The notes beneath the pieces are model-generated. The model saw nothing but the letters and a program-made list of their open reading frames with translations, had not been told where the DNA came from and ran no database searches. Shown piece by piece: positions 53,375 through 60,110 of a stretch of 64,000 bases of DNA (within the stretch, counting starts at the first letter, position 1; the number at the start of each line of letters is the position of its first letter). Both the position numbers and the translations under genes were made by a program. The DNA comes from Ga0077560 sp046330435. GTDB lineage: Bacteria; Actinomycetota; Thermoleophilia; Miltoncostaeales; Miltoncostaeaceae. Location of the stretch: assembly GCA_046330435.1 (NCBI GenBank), contig JAXLST010000010.1, forward strand, positions 1-64,000, written 5' to 3'.

Positions 53375-53736
53375 CCGGGGACGCCGGCGCGGGCGACCCC
53401 TTCCGGCCCATGCGCGACGCCTACGGCAAGGCGCTCGAGAGCTGGGCGAAGGCCATGGAGGACGCGGTGTCGAGCGAGGAGTTCGCCCAGGCGAGCGGGC
53501 GGATCCTCAGCCGCTACGCGGAGCTGCAGGAGTCCCTGCGAGCCGCCTCCGCCTCCGCCACCGAGCAGCTCCACCTTCCGACCGTCGATGACCTGGCGCG
53601 GATCGCGACGCTGGTCGCGAACGTCGAGCGGAAGGTCGACGAGGTGTCCAACGAGCTGCACACCATGAACACCCGGCTCGCGCGGATCGAGGCGGCCATG
53701 GCATCCCGGCGCGACGACCCGGCGCCCGGGGACTGA
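53371..53736 (+). CDS. phaE: PhaE-like subunit of class III PHA synthase
   Basis: 121 residues from GTG at 53371. It is nearly all helical and charged (AYGKALESWAKAMEDAVSSE, ARIATLVANVERKVDEVSNE, HTMNTRLARIEAAMA), the pattern of PhaE or PhaM C-terminal helices. Class III PhaE proteins are usually longer (150-350 residues). The position directly before a class III PhaC, with two bases between, is the main support. It should form the hetero-complex that polymerises 3-hydroxyacyl-CoA at granules. Identity is moderate by sequence and strong by context. Confidence 0.75.
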   Translation: MTGDAGAGDPFRPMRDAYGKALESWAKAMEDAVSSEEFAQASGRILSRYAELQESLRAASASATEQLHLPTVDDLARIATLVANVERKVDEVSNELHTMNTRLARIEAAMASRRDDPAPGD

Positions 53737-53738
53737 AC

Positions 53739-54785
53739 ATGCCGGTGACCTCCGCCGGAGAGGACACGCGCCGCGAGCCGCCGGATCCCGCCGAGGCGTT
53801 GCGCGGCCTCGCCGAGGTCGCCACGGGGGTCAGCCCCCGGGACGTCGTGTGGACGCGCAACAAGACGACGCTGTACCGGTACCGCCCCACGGCGCCCCGT
53901 GCGCACTCGACCCCCGTGCTGCTGGTGTACGCGCTCATCAACAAGCCGTACATCCTCGATCTGCACCCGGGGAACAGCTTCGTCGAGCACCTGCTGGACC
54001 ACGGGTACGACGTCTTCCTCCTGGACTGGGGAGTGCCGGGGTGGGAGGACCGGGGGACAACGCTCGACGAACTCGTCGGCGAGCACCTGCCCGCGGCGGT
54101 CCGCAGGATGCGGCGCGCGGGGGCGGGACCCGACTACACCCTGTTCGGGTACTGCATGGGCGGGACGCTGGCCGCGATGCACGCCGCCCTCGACCCGGAG
54201 GGCCTGCGCAACCTGGTCGCGCTGACGACGCCGGTCGATTTCTCCGACGCCGGAACGTTCTCGGTGTGGACCGACCCCGGGGTCCTCGACGCCGCCGCGG
54301 TCGCCGAGGCGCTGGGGAACATCCCCGGCGCACTCATCGATCTCGGGAACAAGATGCTCCGGCCCGTGGCGAATTTCGTGACCACCCCCGCCACCATGTG
54401 GGAGCGGTTCCTGGCGGGAAGGGACATGACCCCCTGGCTCGCGATCCATCAGTGGGTCAACGACGGCGTGCCGTTCCCGGGGGCCGCCTTCACCCAGTGG
54501 ATCCGGGACTTCTACCAGCAGAACCGCCTGGCGCGCGGCGAGGCCACGATCGCCGGGCGGACCGTCGACCTGTCGCGGATCACGGCGGCGCTGCTGGTGG
54601 TGACCGGGACCAGCGACCACATCGTGCCGCCGGGGATGGCCCGTCCGCTGACCGAGCTCACCGGCTCCGCCGACAGCACGTATCTGGAGATCCCCGCCGG
54701 GCACGTCGGCCTGCTGGCCGGCTCCGGGGCGCGGCAGGCCCTGTGGCCCGCCGTCACCGACTGGCTCGCCGAGCGCTCCGACTGA
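53739..54785 (+). CDS. phaC: class III poly(3-hydroxyalkanoate) synthase PhaC
   Basis: 348 residues from ATG at 53739; the short form (~350-370) defines class III. Alpha/beta hydrolase fold with lipase-like box FGYCMGGTLAAMHA (nucleophile Cys139), catalytic Asp in VVTGTSDHIVPPGM and His in IPAGHVGLLAGSGA. Conserved VYALINKPYILDLHPGNSFV and DVFLLDWGVP are also present. It joins (R)-3-hydroxyacyl units from CoA to the growing polyester. Second gene of a long PHA operon. Confidence 0.95.
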   Translation: MPVTSAGEDTRREPPDPAEALRGLAEVATGVSPRDVVWTRNKTTLYRYRPTAPRAHSTPVLLVYALINKPYILDLHPGNSFVEHLLDHGYDVFLLDWGVPGWEDRGTTLDELVGEHLPAAVRRMRRAGAGPDYTLFGYCMGGTLAAMHAALDPEGLRNLVALTTPVDFSDAGTFSVWTDPGVLDAAAVAEALGNIPGALIDLGNKMLRPVANFVTTPATMWERFLAGRDMTPWLAIHQWVNDGVPFPGAAFTQWIRDFYQQNRLARGEATIAGRTVDLSRITAALLVVTGTSDHIVPPGMARPLTELTGSADSTYLEIPAGHVGLLAGSGARQALWPAVTDWLAERSD

Positions 54786-54835
54786 TGATCCACCGCCCGT
54801 CCCGCGGGCACCCCCTCACCCGAAAGGACCGACCC

Positions 54836-55750
54836 GTGCCGAGCACTCCAACCGCGAAGAACGACCTCCGGGACCTCATGGCCCCGTTCGTCGGGCTGAT
54901 GAGCTGGCCGACGGCGAACGTCGCCGGGTCCTGGCAGCACCTGATGGAGACCTGGACCCAGGCGTGGCTGAGCGCGGTCGCCCCGCGCACCGCCCCGGCC
55001 CCGGTCGCCGCCCCGGCCCAGACGGAGGAACTCCCGCCGTTCGGCGTCTACCCGCCGGGCCGGACCGTCGCCGAGCTGTCGGTGGGCGACTCGGCGAGCA
55101 TCACCCGCCGCTTCAGCCAGGCCGAGGTCGAGGCGTTCGCGCGGCTGTCCGGGGACGACAACCCCGCGCACGTCGACGAGGAGTGGGCGGCGGGCACGCG
55201 CCTGGGCGGCCGGGTGGTCCACGGCATGCTCACCGCCGGCCTGATCTCGGCGGTGCTCGGGACGCAACTGCCCGGCCCCGGCTCGATCTACATGTCGCAG
55301 ACGCTGCGCTGGACCGCCCCGGTCCGCCCGGGCGACCTGCTCACCGCGACGGCCACCGTCAAGGAGATCATCGCGGAGAAGGGGCGCGTGGTCCTCGAGA
55401 CGGTCGTGACCTGCGACGGCGCCCCCGTGATGATCGGCGAGGCGCTCGTGATGCCCCCGCCCGCCCCCGAGTCCTCGAAGGCCGTGGCCCCGGCGAAGCC
55501 CGCCGCCGCGAAGCCCGCCGTGACCACGCGTGCCGCCGCGAAGCCCGCCGCCGCGAAGCCGGCCGCGACCGCCCGTGCGGCCGCGAAGCCCGCCGAGACC
55601 ACCACCGCGAAGCCCGCTGCCGCCGCTCCGGCGAAGCCCGCGGGGACCACCACCGCGAAGCCGGCTGCCGCCGCTCCGCCGAAGCCCGCGGGGACCACCA
55701 CCGCGAAGCCGGCCGACACGGCCGCGGCGACGAAGCGGACGCGCGCATGA
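54836..55750 (+). CDS. MaoC (R)-hydratase with histone-H1/PhaF-like tail
   Basis: 304 residues from GTG at 54836, with GAAAGGA upstream. Residues ~1-45 are amphipathic (LMAPFVGLMSWPTANVAG, LMETWTQAWLSAV), like a granule-binding phasin segment. Residues ~65-215 are a MaoC hot-dog domain with the catalytic GDDNPAHVDEEWA and GGRVVHGMLTAGLIS, as in PhaJ (R)-specific enoyl-CoA hydratases. Residues ~220-304 are a low-complexity tail of AAKPA/TTTAKPA units ending in KRTRA, resembling histone H1 and the DNA-binding tail of PhaF. The protein could make (R)-3-hydroxyacyl-CoA and also tie granules to DNA. This three-part fusion is unusual. Confidence 0.88.
   Translation: MPSTPTAKNDLRDLMAPFVGLMSWPTANVAGSWQHLMETWTQAWLSAVAPRTAPAPVAAPAQTEELPPFGVYPPGRTVAELSVGDSASITRRFSQAEVEAFARLSGDDNPAHVDEEWAAGTRLGGRVVHGMLTAGLISAVLGTQLPGPGSIYMSQTLRWTAPVRPGDLLTATATVKEIIAEKGRVVLETVVTCDGAPVMIGEALVMPPPAPESSKAVAPAKPAAAKPAVTTRAAAKPAAAKPAATARAAAKPAETTTAKPAAAAPAKPAGTTTAKPAAAAPPKPAGTTTAKPADTAAATKRTRA
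55597..55713 (+). repeat. 48-bp tandem repeat in tail of the MaoC gene
   Basis: Units begin at 55597, 55645 and 55693 (each starts GACCACCACCGCGAAGCC), giving about 2.4 copies. They encode TTTAKPAAAAPAKPAG-type repeats and could vary in number by slippage. Confidence 0.85.
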
Positions 55751-56799
55751 TCCGCCGCGTCGCGGTCGTCGGCGCCGGCGTCATGGGCAGTGAGATCGCC
55801 CAGGCGGTGGCATCCGGCGGTGTCGACGTCGTGTTGTTCGACGCCGATCCCACCGCCCTCGAGCGGGGCATCGCCCACGTCTCGGACATCGGCCGTCGCA
55901 GGATCGCGCGCGGCCGCATAACCGAGGCCGAGGCGGCGGAGATCCTCGGGCGGGTCACGCCCTCCGCGGAGGACGCCGCCCTCGGCGCGTGCGACCTCGC
56001 CATCGAGGCCGTCCCGGAGATCCTGGACATCAAGCGCACCGTCTTCCGGCGCCTCGATGCCGCGCTGCCGGCCGGCGCGCTCATCGCCTCGAACACGTCC
56101 GGGCTCTCGATCAGCGACCTGGCCGCCGAGACCGCCAGGCCGGAGCGGGTGCTGGGTCTGCACTTCTTCAACCCGGCAAGCGTCATGAAGCTCGTCGAGG
56201 TGATCGGCGGCTCCGGGACCGACGCCGCGACCCTCGCGGCCGGAGCGGCCTTCGTGCGCGATCTCGGGAAGACCCCGGTCAGTGTGCGCGAGTGCCCGGG
56301 CTTCCTCGTGAACCGCATCCTCCTGCGGGCGATGGCCGAGGCCTACCGGCAGGCCGCCGAGACCGGAGCGGATCCGGCCGCGGCCGACCGCGCGGTCGTC
56401 GAGGCCGGGCCCGCGCCGATGGGGCCGTTCGCGCTGGGGGACCTCATCGGCCTCGACACCCTGGAGCACATTCGCGCCGACCTGGAGCGCGCCTACGGCG
56501 ACCGGTTCCAGGACGGCGGCACGACGGGTCGCCTGGTGACGGCGGGGCGCCTGGGCGCCAAGTCCGGGGGCGGCTTCTTCGACGGGGCGCCACCGGAGGC
56601 CGGCGCGGACGACGCGGGCCGCGCCGTGGCCGAGAAGTACTATTCCGGTGCCATCGACGAGGCCCGCCGGTGCGTCGACGAAGACGTCGCAGCACCGGAG
56701 GATGTCGACATCGCGATGCGCCTCGGGTGCGGCTGGAGCGACGGCCCCCTCACGTGGGCCCGGGCCGACCGCCCGGTCGCACCGCTCGGCGGACGCTGA
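55747..56799 (+). CDS. 3-hydroxyacyl-CoA dehydrogenase
   Basis: 350 residues from ATG at 55747, overlapping the MaoC-fusion stop. The Rossmann domain opens RRVAVVGAGVMGSEIAQAVA; FFNPASVMKLVEVI and CPGFLVNRILLRAMAEAYRQ are typical, with the His of GLHFFNP as catalytic. A second short C-terminal repeat (KYYSGAIDEARRCVDEDV, VDIAMRLGCGWSDGP) makes it longer than the ~285-residue form. It uses NAD to oxidise (S)-3-hydroxyacyl-CoA, linking beta-oxidation with PHA supply. Confidence 0.93.
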   Translation: MIRRVAVVGAGVMGSEIAQAVASGGVDVVLFDADPTALERGIAHVSDIGRRRIARGRITEAEAAEILGRVTPSAEDAALGACDLAIEAVPEILDIKRTVFRRLDAALPAGALIASNTSGLSISDLAAETARPERVLGLHFFNPASVMKLVEVIGGSGTDAATLAAGAAFVRDLGKTPVSVRECPGFLVNRILLRAMAEAYRQAAETGADPAAADRAVVEAGPAPMGPFALGDLIGLDTLEHIRADLERAYGDRFQDGGTTGRLVTAGRLGAKSGGGFFDGAPPEAGADDAGRAVAEKYYSGAIDEARRCVDEDVAAPEDVDIAMRLGCGWSDGPLTWARADRPVAPLGGR

Positions 56800-56813
56800 T
56801 CGAGGGAGAGACC

Positions 56814-57557
56814 ATGAGCTCGGAGCTTGCAGGACAGGTCGCGCTCGTCACGGGCGGGGTGCGGGGCATCGGCCTCGCGATCTGCGAGGCGCTGATCGCC
56901 GAGGGCGTCCGGGTCGCCGCCGGCTACTCGCGCAACGGGGCCGCGGCGGAGGAGTTCCTCGCCGCCAACGAGGCCCGTGGCGCGTCGATCCACCAGGGCA
57001 CGATCGAGGACCACGCGGACTGCGAGCGGGTGGTCGAGGAGGTGCTCGATCGTCACGGCCGCCTGGACATCCTGGTGAACAACGCCGGCATCACGATGGA
57101 CCGCACGGTGCGCAAGATGAGCCCCGAGGACTGGGATCACGTGCTGCGCGTCAACCTGAGCGGCGCCTTCTACATGGCGCGGGCCGTGATCCCGCACATG
57201 GTGGAGCGCCGGTACGGGCGGATCATCAACATCAGCTCGGTGGTCGGCGAGCGTGGCAACATCGGCCAGGCGAATTACGCGGCGTCCAAGTCCGGGCTGT
57301 TCGGCCTGACGATGACCCTCGCGCTCGAGCTTGCCAACAAGGACGTGACGGTGAACTGCGTCGCGCCGGGCTTCATCGAGACGGACATGACCGGTGCCGT
57401 GCCGGAGGAGATCCTGCAGCGGGTGATCGAGACGATCCCGGCCCGGCGCCTCGGCCGGCCCGACGAGGTGGCGCGGGTCGTGCGGTTCCTGGCGGAGCCG
57501 GCGTCGGCCTACATCACCGGGCAGGTCTACTCCATCAACGGGGGCCTCAACATGTGA
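56814..57557 (+). CDS. phaB: acetoacetyl-CoA/3-oxoacyl reductase (PhaB/FabG-type SDR)
   Basis: 247 residues from ATG at 56814 with GAGGGAGAG upstream. NADPH-binding TGGVRGIGLAICEALI, ILVNNAGITMDRTV, catalytic Ser in INISSVVGERGNIGQANYAA with the following Tyr and Lys, and NCVAPGFIETDMTGAVPEE. The serial position between a hydroxyacyl-CoA dehydrogenase and a PHA synthase suggests the PhaB role: reduction of acetoacetyl-CoA to (R)-3-hydroxybutyryl-CoA. FabG activity in fatty acid synthesis cannot be excluded. Confidence 0.92.
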   Translation: MSSELAGQVALVTGGVRGIGLAICEALIAEGVRVAAGYSRNGAAAEEFLAANEARGASIHQGTIEDHADCERVVEEVLDRHGRLDILVNNAGITMDRTVRKMSPEDWDHVLRVNLSGAFYMARAVIPHMVERRYGRIINISSVVGERGNIGQANYAASKSGLFGLTMTLALELANKDVTVNCVAPGFIETDMTGAVPEEILQRVIETIPARRLGRPDEVARVVRFLAEPASAYITGQVYSINGGLNM

Positions 57558-57597
57558 GCGGCCGCTCCCCGACGTCGACCATGAAACGGAGGATCCA

Positions 57598-59316
57598 CTG
57601 ACCCCCTCACACGAGCCGCACGCCACCCCCGCGAGCGAGGCCCAAGCCGACCCCCTGCTGGACCCCGCCGCCGTCCTGGACCCGCTGGGGTTCGGCGAGG
57701 CATGGCTGCGCACCGCGACGGCCGCCCTGGCGAACCCCGAGGGCCTCATGCGGGCCGGGGCCGACTACCTGGCGGGCCTCGCCGAGGCCACGAGCGCCGT
57801 CGCCAGCCGGATGTCGGGCGGCGAGAAGGTCGACGGCCCCATGGCCCCCTCGCGGCGGGACCGGCGGTTCACGGACCCGGGGTGGGAGGACAACCCGGCC
57901 CTGTTCGCGCTGCTGCAGGGGTACCTGCTGTCGGAGCGGCTGGTCGAGGACGTCCTCGACGCCGCCGACGTGGACGAGGTCACCGAGCACCGGATGGGCT
58001 TCCTGGCCGACGTGGTGATGGACGCCGTCGCGCCGACGAACTTCTTCTGGACCAACCCGGTGGTGCGCAAGAAGGCCCTCGACACGGGCGGGATGAGCGT
58101 CGTGCGCGGACTGCGCAACTTCGTCGACGACCTCGCCAACAACAACGGCCTCCCGCGGCAGGTGCCCGAGGGAGCCTTCGAGGTCGGTCGTGACCTGGCC
58201 GTCACCCCGGGCCAGGTGGTGTTCCGGAACGAGCTCATGGAGCTCATCCAGTACGCGCCCGCGACGGAGACGGTCCACGCGACGCCGCTCCTGCTGAGCC
58301 CGCCGTGGATCAACAAGTACTACATCATGGACCTGGCCCCCGGCCGCAGCTTCGTGCAATGGGCGGTCGAACACGGCCACACCGTGTTCGTGATCAGCTA
58401 CCGCAACCCGGATGCGTCGCACCGCGACGTCGCGCTCGACGACTACCTCCTCAGCGGTCCGATCGCGGCGCTCGATGTGATCCGCGAGATCACGGGCGCC
58501 GAGAAGGCCAACATCGTGGGCCTGTGCCTCGGCGGCACGCTCACCGCGGCGCTGCTCGCGTACCTGGACTCCCGCGGCGACGACCGCATCGCGACCGCCA
58601 CGCTGCTGAACACGCTGGTCGACTTCAGCCGGCCCGGGCGGCTCGGCGCCTTCACCGATCGGACGTCGGTGGAGCGGATGGAGCAGCGCATGAACGAGCG
58701 CGGCTACCTGGACGCGTCCGAGATGATGGGCATCTTCACCTTCATGCGCTCGAACGACCTGGTCTGGAACTACGTCGTCAACAACTGGCTCATGGGCGAG
58801 GACCCGCCCGCGTTCGACATCCTCGCCTGGAACGGCGACAGCACCCGGATGCCGGCCAACATGCATTCGTTCTACCTGCGCTCCTGCTACCTGGGAAACC
58901 AGCTGACCAAGGGCGAGATGGAGCTCGCCGGCGTCCGGCTGGACCCCGCGGCGGTCAAGAACGAGATGTACGTGCTCGGCGCGCAGGAGGACCACATCGC
59001 GCCGTGGCAGGGCAGCTACGCGACGACCCAGGTGCTCCCGAACGCCGGGACCCGGTACGTGCTCAGCGCGTCGGGCCACATCGCAGGCATCGTCAACCCC
59101 CCGAGCCCCAAGGCGTGGTACCGCGTGGGTGACCAGCAGCCGCCGGACCCGGAGGAGTGGCTCGCCGCGAGTACCAAGCACGAGGGCTCGTGGTGGCAGG
59201 ACTGGGCTGAGTGGATCGGCGAGCGGTCGGGCGAGATGGTCGCGCCGCCGCCCATGGGCAGCAGCGCCCATCCGGCGCTGGGAGACGCTCCCGGAACCTA
59301 CGTGCACGAGAAGTAG
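57598..59316 (+). CDS. phaC: second PHA synthase, class I/II-like, probable CTG start
   Basis: 572 residues if initiated at CTG 57598. GGAGG lies five bases upstream of that CTG, and no ATG, GTG or TTG occurs in frame before ATG 57748. Starting there would remove the conserved PHA-synthase opening (DPLGFGEAWLRTATAALANP). The core has PPWINKYYIMDLAPGRSFV, VFVISYRNPDAS, lipase box IVGLCLGGTLTAALLAYL (Cys310), Asp in VLGAQEDHIAPW and His in LSASGHIAGIVNPP. Length and motifs fit class I/II, unlike the 348-residue PhaC upstream. Substrate range may therefore differ from the first enzyme. Last enzyme of the operon, before phasin. Confidence 0.9.
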   Translation: MTPSHEPHATPASEAQADPLLDPAAVLDPLGFGEAWLRTATAALANPEGLMRAGADYLAGLAEATSAVASRMSGGEKVDGPMAPSRRDRRFTDPGWEDNPALFALLQGYLLSERLVEDVLDAADVDEVTEHRMGFLADVVMDAVAPTNFFWTNPVVRKKALDTGGMSVVRGLRNFVDDLANNNGLPRQVPEGAFEVGRDLAVTPGQVVFRNELMELIQYAPATETVHATPLLLSPPWINKYYIMDLAPGRSFVQWAVEHGHTVFVISYRNPDASHRDVALDDYLLSGPIAALDVIREITGAEKANIVGLCLGGTLTAALLAYLDSRGDDRIATATLLNTLVDFSRPGRLGAFTDRTSVERMEQRMNERGYLDASEMMGIFTFMRSNDLVWNYVVNNWLMGEDPPAFDILAWNGDSTRMPANMHSFYLRSCYLGNQLTKGEMELAGVRLDPAAVKNEMYVLGAQEDHIAPWQGSYATTQVLPNAGTRYVLSASGHIAGIVNPPSPKAWYRVGDQQPPDPEEWLAASTKHEGSWWQDWAEWIGERSGEMVAPPPMGSSAHPALGDAPGTYVHEK

Positions 59317-59322
59317 GCACAG

Positions 59323-59352
59323 TTGCTTGCAATAGTACGCAGTGCGTACTAG
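59323..59352 (+). promoter_or_regulatory. candidate phasin promoter
   Basis: TTGCTT (59323-59328) and TACTAG (59347-59352) are 18 bases apart and overlap the 19-bp palindrome. Confidence 0.45.
59333..59351. promoter_or_regulatory. perfect palindromic operator before phasin gene
   Basis: TAGTACGCA-G-TGCGTACTA, with perfect 9-base arms across the spacer and -10 region of the phasin promoter. A repressor that responds to PHA, such as PhaR in other bacteria, would fit; the XRE protein two genes on is a candidate. Confidence 0.75.
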
Positions 59353-59410
59353 AGTGAGCAACACGCAACGGAGCACCCGCACACACGAGTCGTCACAGGA
59401 GCTACGCCAG

Positions 59411-59716
59411 ATGCCCTCGAGCACCCTTGAGTACGCCGTCGCCGCCCAGGAGCGCGCGCTGAACGCCCTCCGCCAGACCAACTCCGCCGCCCTCGAGGCC
59501 GTGGAGAACTGGGCGAAGTCGGTCCAGACCGTCGCCCCCGAGCTGCCGGCCATCCCGGTCCTCTCGAGCCTGCCCGCCCCGGATGAGCTGCTCAAGAACA
59601 GCTTCGACTTCGCCGGTCAGGTCCTCACCGCCCAGCGCGAGTTCGCCCAGGGTCTGCTCGCCGCCACGGCGCCGGTCGTGAAGACCACCCCGGTAGAGGT
59701 TCCCTCCGCCAAGTAA
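59411..59716 (+). CDS. phasin-like granule protein
   Basis: 101 residues from ATG at 59411 (CAGGAG upstream); the frame is open to 59342 but that part is promoter. Two amphipathic helices (LEYAVAAQERALNALRQTN, ALEAVENWAKSVQTVAPEL and FDFAGQVLTAQREFAQGLLA) without Cys, a composition usual for phasins, which coat PHA granules. No strong family motif is visible, so the call rests on helix pattern and on location just after PhaC under its own regulated promoter. Confidence 0.8.
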   Translation: MPSSTLEYAVAAQERALNALRQTNSAALEAVENWAKSVQTVAPELPAIPVLSSLPAPDELLKNSFDFAGQVLTAQREFAQGLLAATAPVVKTTPVEVPSAK

Positions 59717-59723
59717 GACCGGC

Positions 59724-60104
59724 ATGTCGAGCAGCGATCCGTGGAGCGGCCAGGTCGAGGCCCTTGGCCGCTTCATTCATGCTCAGCGCAAGCTCGCGAA
59801 GCTCTCGCTTCGCGAGCTTGCCGCGTTGACGGACCTCTCGAACGCATACCTCAGCCAGCTCGAACGCGGGCTGCACCAGCCGTCCATGCGGTCGGTTTCG
59901 CAGATCTCCCGCGCACTCGGGGTGTCGGTCGAGACGATGCTGGCCCAGGCCGGGCTGACGGACGACGAGCCGGCTGACCGCCCGGAGGGCGGTGATGAGG
60001 CCGTGTCCGCCGCGGACGCGATTCGCCGCGACCCCAGCCTCACCCCGGAGCAGCGGGAGGCGCTGCTGGCGGTCCTCCGCAGCTTCCCCCCGCGCACCGG
60101 CTAG
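59724..60104 (+). CDS. XRE-family regulator in PHA cluster
   Basis: 126 residues from ATG at 59724, eight bases after the phasin stop. A Cro/C1-type HTH occupies residues ~14-68 (LGRFIHAQRKLAKLSLREL, LTDLSNAYLSQLERGLHQPS, VSQISRALGVSVETMLAQAG). The C-terminal half is acidic, then DPSLTPEQREALLAVLRSF. By location it could repress the phasin promoter. The coding sequence holds a perfect 13-bp inverted repeat at 59790-59819. Confidence 0.9.
   Translation: MSSSDPWSGQVEALGRFIHAQRKLAKLSLRELAALTDLSNAYLSQLERGLHQPSMRSVSQISRALGVSVETMLAQAGLTDDEPADRPEGGDEAVSAADAIRRDPSLTPEQREALLAVLRSFPPRTG
59790..59819 (+). repeat. perfect hairpin inside the XRE coding sequence
   Basis: AAGCTCGCGAAGC and its exact complement flank TCTC. 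It encodes KLAKLSLREL in the HTH. It may be an RNA structure, a binding site or a coding coincidence. Confidence 0.6.
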
Positions 60105-60110
60105 GCGGAC

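Noticed and set aside
55597..55713. Tandem repeat as a CRISPR or regulatory array
   Set aside because: The 48-bp period is in frame and encodes the KPA-rich tail of the MaoC protein.
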